A stretch of 64,000 nucleotides of DNA. It comes from Ischnura elegans. Its lineage: Eukaryota > Arthropoda > Insecta > Odonata > Coenagrionidae. Shown here piece after piece: positions 57,501-64,000 of this stretch; within the stretch, counting starts at the first letter, position 1; every line of letters begins with the position of its first letter. The stretch is taken from the NCBI RefSeq assembly GCF_921293095.1, contig NC_060246.1:113936941-114000940 (forward strand), written 5' to 3'. The notes under the pieces are model-generated. The model had not been told where the DNA came from, did no database searches, and saw only the letters and a list, made by a program, of their open reading frames with translations. Position numbers and translations under genes: made by a program.

Positions 57501-57640
57501 TTGAACGTGTTGCTCGACTGACGCTTCTCGTGCTTAAATGTAATACCTGAGACGCTGATTTTTCTCTCTACTTCTCTATTCTCATTTCTGGAAGAATCTT
57601 TGTCTGTGAAAAGTTTTGAACTTACCCCTTTATTTTTCAA
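54596..57640 (-). CDS. LINE-A polyprotein: endonuclease and reverse transcriptase
   Basis: 1014 codons without a stop. Residues 1-90 are a basic, serine-rich leader without a recognised domain. The APE endonuclease follows: NCRSLRNKIPEFHHL, FGTESWLTDD, YYRPPNSD, VGGDFNVPSIDWE and the catalytic S-D-H. The RT has KSPGPDEIPSRVYKELA, NYRPISLTSISCKVLEHIV, FLDFKKAFDKVPH (motif A Asp), SGVPQGSVIGPLLFLLYIND (motif B) and LRLFADDAVVY (motif C Asp pair). The C-terminus contains RRAARYVKGRYDS and FFPRSIRDYN. All catalytic motifs are intact and the protein is nearly identical to the copy at 59-61 kb, so recent activity is likely. The family fits the Jockey/CR1 superfamily; the exact clade is not settled. 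Confidence 0.92.
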   Translation of the reverse strand: MKNKGVSSKLFTDKDSSRNENREVERKISVSGITFKHEKRQSSNTFKGSQGSSHFDSVSIRHAFPFISGIEPVNSLFDKSKSELFPNRNITTSEVLIVAVVNCRSLRNKIPEFHHLIHSTKCNVIFGTESWLTDDDSDNEIFPKSFTVYRKDRINRVGGGVFIAVKNSIVSQAITVTETSVESVWCLIKCPKFKTILLCSYYRPPNSDITSMLDFQNQINSVASKYPERNLIVGGDFNVPSIDWETYSFIPGGRDKVICEALLHTFTSNSLFQIASAPNRGENILDLLATNIPHQVINVGTVEEISDHRVVTAKFSLNTAVNFKKERKVFIFKRANFDGFKSHMKNAFPEFQESVLKLNVENTWKAFLSLVTSGINSYIPSKIVKEGSEPRWYDAEGRKSLRRQRACHAKMKKVSTDLSANERELIIKKYRMTKAATKEAFRNAFTNFKRKTLVEQLQDNPKAFWSYVREVQGKRSTVCSLRNDNGDLLTSSYDKANLLNSYFKSVFTEPSENSPETDDNPCVHKMPAIDISTLGIENILKSLSPNKSPGPDEIPSRVYKELASELAPYLQLIFSKSIKQHEVPNDWKIANVTPIFKSGDKEQPSNYRPISLTSISCKVLEHIVVSSVMKHLDAQNLLMGNQHGFRKSRSCETQIALFAHDILVSGEDNIPVDAIFLDFKKAFDKVPHGKLIIKLKSYGLDEDVISWIREFLSDRVQRVVLDGAVSNEVRVTSGVPQGSVIGPLLFLLYINDIGEVVQSKLRLFADDAVVYRKIRSSKDIDELTDDLAAIQAWCDAWQLELNLEKCVVMNFWKKNNSLQRNYVIRGTQLKAVESVKYLGVRLDNDLSWNKHIREITGQANRKMGFVKRILGKCDDKVREISYFSLVRPHLEYAASVWDPHEKGLITELERVQRRAARYVKGRYDSLVSVTDLLHKLGWESLSDRRLKNRLNLLDIFKSSVFSDEVNHILRTPTYYGRSDHINKIREIDCRTDRFRMSFFPRSIRDYNGSNRTRK

Positions 57641-57860
57641 CCCACTAATATATCTACACTCTGCCCTACTCTCTACTCTAAAAAAGACCTACAGTGCTCA
57701 AATATGCTACTCGCTACACGACTAGCCGACTCGGCCGTGTAATGGACTCCCGAACGGTTCAGAGGGATCCGACGCGATCGGATTGCCGGCCTAAGGTCCA
57801 CGAAGGAGGCTCCGATGTCCGTGCAGAAAACATAGAAACCAGTTCATGAAACACGTCTGT

Positions 57861-59141
57861 CTGCTGCTGTGTTCAAACCAAAAAATTAATTCCTATGAAT
57901 TTCCGTAACCCAAAATATCTTCACGTGGTGTAAAATACCAGAATTATAGCAGTATCCGGTACGATATAGAACATTTAAATCATATTTCAACTTCAACTAC
58001 AGCCGGTACGGCCATATTTATTCATCCGTAAGGGACACTTTAGCCTTAAAGTGAGCTCCGGTTAGGCACATTACGGTTAAGTGACGATTTGGCCATTTGC
58101 TTCTGAAGTGGCGTTTATGAAACGGAGAAAGCAGACTTCAGCCCATCTAAAGTATACTTTAGCTTAAAGTGCCGTCTATGAATCGCACCCTTCAATACAA
58201 TTGGTCATTTGGGGCGCAAGGATGGTGGCAAAACGTCACGGGAGGTTCAGCACATTGGAAAGGTATAGGAAAAGGACGTCATTAGGAAAATCCCTTCATA
58301 ATGACTATTTAAGGAATTTCCGATGTGTCTAAGGCGTCTCTAAATGCGGCTGGCGAGGGGGGGACGAGCGCGACTTCCAGGAAAGAGGAAAGCTAGGAAG
58401 ACGGGGGTCCAATCCGTATTCCGCGCATTGTATGACCGTCAGAAAAGCTCGGAAAAAGGTCAACTAATTAGTAAAGCTGTATTCTGCAAATGACCAGTAG
58501 CTGGTTGTTCCGAGCGGGTGCGGGGGCTGTGCGTGGGATATTCCTGCTACTTAGGTGCAATGACGTAATGCGGAGTTGGGATTTACCCTGAATAATGATA
58601 TTTTATACAGTTTCGTCAAAAAATATAACTCATTTACTTGGAGAGAGGAGAATTTCGAGGGGGAAACTTATAAGCAAATCGCATGAATCGAAAGAAACGA
58701 GATTTCATTCTGGACTTTGGGGATAGCATGTTCGCAATTTCGCAAAATCCCACACTTTAACACAGGGGCGAATTTTGAAAACTGGCAGGTAATGATAAAC
58801 AAAAACGTCCCATCCTGGCGTAATGATAAAATATAAATATTAACCTCCTTTGCTGCGGAACAAAATAAGTATGTAAACAAAGCAATAGAGGTAATACCGT
58901 GCGCTGTAAACAACAATGAAGATCTGGGTAGGGAAAGAGAGGGTCCCGAATAACTTCACTCTGGAGGGAGCAATCACCATAGACTTTAAAGAGGGTCTAG
59001 ATAGCTCACGGAAAGGGTAAAATCAAAAACGCACGTATTATTCCTTTAAACTAAACAACTTGCGCTAGGATGTACGGTGAAGTGAAAAGTGAGAATTATT
59101 CCAAAGTGGAATGAGGCGCTATTTTCACAACAGGCTTCTTT
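57861..59141. other. No gene recognised; inverted-repeat end at 58165-58192
   Basis: Bases 58020-58192 contain AAAGTGAGCTC, AAGTATACTTTAG and a terminal AGTGCCGTCTATGAATCGCA, related to sequence at 51657 and 52680-52810. A minus-strand frame (58916-58668) begins with a hydrophobic stretch but has no ATG or good donor. Confidence 0.45.
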
Positions 59142-61611
59142 ATTCAAAACTATTTTATTATGTTCGTATTACAGACCACCTAACTCAGATATAACGTCAA
59201 TGTTGGATTTTCAAAATCAAATAAACAGCGTAGCATCCAAGTATCCTGAAAGAAACTTGATTGTGGGTGGAGATTTCAACGTACCTTCTATAGATTGGGA
59301 GACTTATAGCTTCATTCCTGGTGGGAGGGATAAAGTGATCTGCGAGGCTTTATTACACACTTTCACATCTAATTCATTGTTTCAAATAGCATCCGCACCG
59401 AACAGAGGAGAAAATATTCTTGATTTATTAGCGACAAATATACCACATCAGGTAATAAACGTTGGCACTGTCGAAGGAATAAGTGACCATAGGGTAGTAA
59501 CTGCAAAGTTTTCTCTAAATACCGCTGTAAACTTTAAAAAAGAGCGTAAAGTTTTCATTTTTAAAAGAGCTAATTTTGATGGGTTTAAGAGTCATATGAA
59601 AAATGCTTTCCCCGAGTTTCAAGAATCAGTATTAAAGTTAAATGTAGAGAATACTTGGAAAGCTTTTCTTTCGCTCGTAACTTCGGGAATAAATAGCTAC
59701 ATCCCTAGTAAAATAGTAAAAGAAGGCAGCGAACCGAGATGGTACGACGCGGAAGTGAGAAAATCATTGAGGCGACAGAGAGCGTGTCATGCTAAAATGA
59801 AAAAAGTCAGCACGGATTTATCCGCTAATGAACGCGAGCTAATAATTAAAAAATATAGGATGACTAAAGCCGCCACGAAGGAAGCGTTCAGGAATGCGTT
59901 CACGAATTTTAAAAGAAAAACACTAGTAGAGCAGTTACAGGATAACCCAAAAGCATTTTGGTCATATGTTAGGGAAGTTCAAGGTAAACGATCTACCGTA
60001 TGTTCGCTGAGAAACGACAATGGAGATGTGTTGACAAGCAGTTACGATAAAGCCAATTTATTAAATTCCTACTTTAAGAGCGTGTTCACGGAGCCTTCCG
60101 AAAACTCACCCGAGACCGATGACAATCCCTGTATTCATAAGATGCCAGCTATTGACATTAGTACGCTCGGAATAGAAAATATATTGAAATCGCTTAGTCC
60201 AAATAAATCACCTGGTCCAGACGAAATCCCTTCTCGCGTATATAAAGAACTAGCCTCAGAACTTGCCACCTACTTGCAGTTAATATTCAGTAAATCCATC
60301 AAGCAACACGAAGTACCTAATGACTGGAAAATCGCTAATGTAACGCCTATATTTAAAAGTGGAGACAAGGAACAGCCATCTAATTACAGGCCGATATCTT
60401 TAACGTCCATCTCTTGCAAAGTCCTTGAACACATCGTAGTCAGCTCGGTAATGAAACACCTAGACGCGCAAAACTTATTAATGGGAAATCAACATGGATT
60501 CAGGAAAAGCAGATCGTGCGAAACTCAGTTAGCGCTTTTCGCCCACGATATTTTAGTCTCCGGGGAAGACAACATTCCAGTAGACGCGATTTTTCTTGAT
60601 TTCAAAAAGGCATTTGATAAAGTACCCCACGGAAAGTTAATATTAAAACTGAAATCTTATGGTCTAGACGAAGATGTCATTTCCTGGATTAGAGAATTTT
60701 TGAGCGACCGCGTCCAAAGAGTAGTATTAGACGGTGCAGTCTCCAATGAGGTTAGAGTGACTTCTGGCGTTCCTCAGGGTAGTGTCATTGGCCCACTCCT
60801 ATTCCTTCTTTATATAAACGACATTGGCGAAGTAGTGCAGAGTAAGTTACGATTATTTGCAGACGACGCTGTAGTTTACAGAGAAATTCGTTCCAGTAAA
60901 GATATAGATGAACTAACGAATGACCTTGCTGCTATCCAAGCTTGGTGCGATGCTTGGCAGTTAGAATTAAATTTGGAAAAATGCGTCGTAATGAATTTCT
61001 GGAAGAAGAATAACTCCCTACAGCGTAACTTTGTCATTCGGGGCGCGCAGTTAAAGGCAGTTGAATCTGTGAAATATCTAGGGGTTAGACTCAATAATGA
61101 TCTATCGTGGAATAAACATATTGGAGAAATAACCGGTCAAGCTAATCGTAAAATGGGTTTTGTTAAAAGAATATTAGGAAAGTGCGACGACAAAGTGAGA
61201 GAAATTAGCTACTTTTCCCTCGTTAGACCACATTTGGAATACGCTGCCAGTGTTTGGGACCCTCATGAAAAAGGCTTAATAACGGAGTTAGAACGCGTGC
61301 AAAGAAGAGCTGCCAGGTATGTGAAAGGTCGTTACGATAGTCTTGTTAGTGTAACTGACCTCTTACATAAACTCGGATGGGAATCTCTGTCGGACCGTAG
61401 ATTGAAAAATAGACTAAACCTTTTAGATAAATTCAAGAGCAGTGTCTTTTCTGACGAAGTTAACCATATCTTGCGGACGCCAACGTACTACGGAAGATCA
61501 GATCATATAAATAAAATAAGAGAGATAGATTGCAGAACAGACAGATTCCGAATGTCATTTTTTCCACGATCAATAAGAGATTATAACGGCAGCAATAGAA
61601 CGCGTAAATAG
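59089..61611 (+). CDS. LINE-A endonuclease-RT, N-terminally truncated open frame
   Basis: 840 codons. Only codons from 59142 are LINE sequence; the first 17 or so come from flanking DNA. It lacks the N-terminal endonuclease motifs (N and E of the active site) but keeps GDFNVPSIDWE, S-D-H and all RT motifs, including FLDFKKAFDKVPH and LRLFADDAVVY. The open RT frame reflects recent insertion rather than function: without its 5' end this copy has no own promoter or complete endonuclease. Confidence 0.9.
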   Translation: MRIIPKWNEALFSQQASLFKTILLCSYYRPPNSDITSMLDFQNQINSVASKYPERNLIVGGDFNVPSIDWETYSFIPGGRDKVICEALLHTFTSNSLFQIASAPNRGENILDLLATNIPHQVINVGTVEGISDHRVVTAKFSLNTAVNFKKERKVFIFKRANFDGFKSHMKNAFPEFQESVLKLNVENTWKAFLSLVTSGINSYIPSKIVKEGSEPRWYDAEVRKSLRRQRACHAKMKKVSTDLSANERELIIKKYRMTKAATKEAFRNAFTNFKRKTLVEQLQDNPKAFWSYVREVQGKRSTVCSLRNDNGDVLTSSYDKANLLNSYFKSVFTEPSENSPETDDNPCIHKMPAIDISTLGIENILKSLSPNKSPGPDEIPSRVYKELASELATYLQLIFSKSIKQHEVPNDWKIANVTPIFKSGDKEQPSNYRPISLTSISCKVLEHIVVSSVMKHLDAQNLLMGNQHGFRKSRSCETQLALFAHDILVSGEDNIPVDAIFLDFKKAFDKVPHGKLILKLKSYGLDEDVISWIREFLSDRVQRVVLDGAVSNEVRVTSGVPQGSVIGPLLFLLYINDIGEVVQSKLRLFADDAVVYREIRSSKDIDELTNDLAAIQAWCDAWQLELNLEKCVVMNFWKKNNSLQRNFVIRGAQLKAVESVKYLGVRLNNDLSWNKHIGEITGQANRKMGFVKRILGKCDDKVREISYFSLVRPHLEYAASVWDPHEKGLITELERVQRRAARYVKGRYDSLVSVTDLLHKLGWESLSDRRLKNRLNLLDKFKSSVFSDEVNHILRTPTYYGRSDHINKIREIDCRTDRFRMSFFPRSIRDYNGSNRTRK

Positions 61612-61850
61612 ATTGCATGACTTGTAGTGTAGCCTACTAACCTATGTAAAACTTACTGCATGTTTCTGAATTTCTATTCTATATTCTATTTCTAACAGCA
61701 TATAGTAGTATAGTTTGTTATTATACGTCACGTTTCTTGGACGGTGTGGTGTGCATGTGGGAGTCCAAATGCATGCTGCATGCTGGTGATTGATCACCCC
61801 CTGCCAAACACCCTAGAGGTGGCTCGCAGGGTAATTTGTAGATGTAGATG
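59142..61850 (+). mobile_element. LINE-A, 5'-truncated copy in inverted orientation to the first
   Basis: Homology to the minus-strand copy starts abruptly at TTCAAAACTATTTTATTATG (59142), inside the endonuclease domain. It runs through the RT, stop, 3' UTR, hairpin (61799-61831) and GTAGATGTAGATG tail (61838-61850). About a dozen or so amino-acid differences were counted over more than 800 shared residues. 5' truncation with an intact 3' end is the hallmark of target-primed reverse transcription. Confidence 0.93.
61799..61831 (+). promoter_or_regulatory. LINE-A 3' RNA hairpin (second young copy)
   Basis: The sense strand shows CCCTGC/GCAGGG around CACC/GGTG, followed by TAATTT and the GTAGAT tail. 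Identical in stems to 54376-54408. Confidence 0.75.
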
Positions 61851-62368
61851 TATTGTCCATAACAAAGTTTTCATCTCCACCACCCTGGTAACCCCAGCCA
61901 AATCCGGAAAACGCCGTGTGACCCTAACAATTTACCAACACGACAGGGGGAAATGCGGCTCGCTTACTAAAAATAGTTCCCCCGGTTGAACCTGAGGACC
62001 ATTTTGCAGCCATTTTTCTCGGGGCTGTAATGTATGCAAATATTCCTTCGACCACCTTCGCCGAAAGTTGTTATTTATTTGCTCCACAAGTTTCCACCGA
62101 GCGGATAAAGTAGTCGATTCTTGACTTCGAAGGCCAGCATCGGGCAAGTGTAGGATTTGTAGAACAAGTGACGAAATGTCCAGGCGTCGAGAAATATATT
62201 TCGGAAGGGTCTGCTGATATTATAACTAACTGTCTCGAATTTAATACCTCTTATATCCCACAAAAGAATGTAAAATACACTTTAAAATTTAAAGCATGTC
62301 CATAAATTATTCTGGGGAGGTGGAACTTGACTTTCTTGGTTTATTACTAGTCATTCGGTTGCTTATAG
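61851..62368. other. No gene recognised
   Basis: Flank of the LINE-A copy; short frames only. Confidence 0.4.
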
Positions 62369-62533
62369 TAGCGGTTCCCAAACTTTTTCTTTCCGCGACC
62401 CATTTTAGCTCATTCTTTTTAGCCGCGACCCCCTAAAAATGGTCGTCCAAGTTTAAGTACGTTGTTCACCATATTATTAGTATCTCGCGACCCCTTTTCG
62501 AACGGCCTACGACCCCCACTTTGGGAACCGCTG
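62369..62533. mobile_element. hAT-type MITE (family 4), perfect 8-bp duplication
   Basis: The 165-bp element begins TAGCGGTTCCCAAACTTT and ends with the complement of CAGCGGTTCCCAAAGTGG, flanked by GCTTATAG on both sides (62361-62368 and 62534-62541). The AGCGGTTCCCAAA terminus and CGACCC stretches are typical of widespread animal hAT MITEs. Confidence 0.96.
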
Positions 62534-62541
62534 GCTTATAG

Positions 62542-63865
62542 GAACTGATTTTATTCCCGCCTCCCACAAACCTCCGAAATAAGAGCGACCGGGGGATTAG
62601 ACTTTCATTCTATCCCAGCATCCGAGGACATTTCTTACTTATAGGTCGCTGAACAAATATGCTTATACAGCTCCGTCATGCAGCGATAGGCTCCTAAGAA
62701 GTTAGTTTGACAAGCGGAATGAATAGTCGAAAGAATTCCCCAGCGGCAAACAAATGATTGAGCGAGTCGAGAGGGACGTAGCAATATTTAAATGCAAGAC
62801 CTTCGTGCAAAAACAAACAAATAGACCAAGATAATTTAACCGACAAGAAACCGGTTTTCGGGGTTATTACATGTACATTAGGGCGGATCGGAAAAATCGA
62901 TTTTTTTCAAATCCATCTGGCCCAATGAAAAAAAGTTGTGGGACCGATCAAAAATAAGGCCTGAAAAATTTGAGTTCTCTAGGTGAACCCCTGACCCTCG
63001 CTCAAATGCGATTTAGGGGGGGAAGGTCGAAATTCAAAAATTGTAATATTTTATGGTCATTCTCTATAGATTTTGCCGAGTTACTGTCCTTCTAAGACAA
63101 ATATTTGGTGCATTTTGACGTATCTGCCACCGTTTAGCCACAAAATGCCTATTTTGAGTCCGCGAAGAAAATATTCCAACGCCCACGCAGCGTCGCGGAA
63201 ACAAGAGCGGCTGGCCGATCCCTTCCCCTCCCCGCTCGCTTCTCCCCCTCCCACGCCTCGAGTGCAGCAAAATTCATCCCGCGTGTGCTTCTAGCAGGGC
63301 GTTCATCTTGAATAATGTAAATCGGAAGATGGTAGAAAGTAAAAAAGGATGCGTTGTGAGACGACTTGTCCCTTATTTGGCGCTTCGTCGGCGTTAAACA
63401 AATCGATATTACCAACACTTAGAGAAGTGATGAAATATTTTTAGATCCGAGAACGCAGGAAAGGAGCCTACGGTCTATGAAGAGGCCTCTCGAGTGGCTG
63501 TGAAGGTGTGCGAACTTCGGATATATGCTTCTATTCCGGTATTGTCCGACAGCTGTGACTAAATGGATTTTGGGTGCAGGCCACTCGCGTCCTCTCCCCG
63601 CTCGCCTCTACCGCGCCCCAAATGCACCAAAATTCACACCAAGTGCTTCGTTAGTCTAACTAATATTTGATGTTTCGGCTTCGTCTTTGAGGGAACAATC
63701 ACGATAGAATTACTCAATTATCTGCTTTCCAGTCTATATTTCTTATGTCAGTGTCATTCCTCGAATTTCGCTTTTGTCAACAAAGTTTTGGTGAATTCTT
63801 TCACGAATATCTCGTCCGCATGTATAATAAAAAGAATTCAAACTATATGCTTCACGACCCCTTAT

Positions 63866-63897
<32 letters not shown>

Positions 63898-64000
63898 TCA
63901 CGAGATGTGGGTCATTTAAAAAAAAATAAATAAATATATAAATAAAAAGAATATTTAACTTCAAATTTGAACATTCATCAATACACTTTTAAATTTCCAC
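62542..64000. other. No gene recognised; degenerate GC-rich duplication and AT microsatellite
   Basis: A CCCGCTCGC...GCAAAATTCA...GTGCTTC segment occurs near 63230-63290 and again, diverged, near 63595-63650. A (TA)n run lies at about 63865-63888 followed by a T run. The short frames across the GC-rich part have no recognised domain. Confidence 0.5.

Larger units (their letters stand above)
54351..57860 (-). mobile_element. LINE-A, full-length-like copy
   Basis: It carries a complete endonuclease-RT frame (57640-54596), a 3' UTR with the family hairpin (54376-54408) and a (GTAGAT)n-type tail (CATCTACATCTACATCTACA at 54351-54370 as written on the plus strand). The 5' boundary was not defined and is put near 57860. 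No separate ORF1 was found upstream, so the element is either single-ORF or 5'-truncated. Confidence 0.88.

Noticed and set aside
58668..58916. Possible signal-peptide exon for the carbonic anhydrase (hydrophobic start)
   Set aside because: No ATG, a poor donor (GTTAAT) and it is 7 kb upstream with nested LINEs between; not enough support.
63064..63418. Overlapping frames on both strands in the GC-rich block near 63.2 kb
   Set aside because: Arginine/proline-rich composition explained by GC content; no recognised family.

Overview
The window looks like intronic and intergenic DNA from a large, transposon-rich arthropod genome, probably an insect or another AT-rich arthropod. The basis is its AT-rich composition, GT-AG introns that include very short exons, and the mix of elements: Jockey/CR1-superfamily LINEs, RTE-like LINEs, a GIY-YIG Penelope-like element, a Helitron, mariner, HARBI1/Harbinger-like elements and hAT MITEs. 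No species can be named from the sequence alone. There is no sign of a bacterium, plasmid or virus.

The one convincing host gene is an alpha-carbonic anhydrase on the minus strand. I rebuilt seven exons by splice sites, reading phase and family motifs: 51521-51477, 49725-49678, 47278-47105, 45019-44875, 44762-44657, 40439-40215 and 38285-38181 (stop). They give about 282 residues with all three zinc-binding histidines, the proton-shuttle histidine and the SLTTPPC motif. The first exon or exons (start codon, probable signal peptide) were not found. The introns hold an RTE-like fragment, a chimeric Penelope-like element, a 1.1-kb foldback, a hAT MITE with perfect target-site duplications, a decayed LINE and two hairpin MITEs.

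1-10 kb: LINE fragments, a 3.85-kb element with GGCGCC-rich terminal inverted repeats, a THAP zinc-finger fragment and a broken SWIM-like gene. 10-19 kb: a hAT MITE, a decayed Helitron with AT-hook and HUH Rep region, and a decayed RTE-like LINE. 19-22 kb: complex tandem repeats. 22.4-27.8 kb: an old LINE split by a younger two-ORF LINE, flanked by inverted repeats. 29-38 kb: MITEs, two copies of a Harbinger-like element, an internally deleted mariner, a Myb/SANT-like fragment and a 65-bp minisatellite. 38-51.5 kb: the carbonic anhydrase gene. 51.6-62 kb: two nearly identical LINE copies in inverted orientation (one full-length-like, one 5'-truncated). 62-64 kb: a hAT MITE with an exact 8-bp duplication, then mostly unexplained DNA.

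LINE families recur across the window. LINE-A is young and carries a conserved 3' hairpin plus a GTAGAT-repeat tail. LINE-B is an older, diverged relative. Most remaining open frames are chance frames or antisense shadows.
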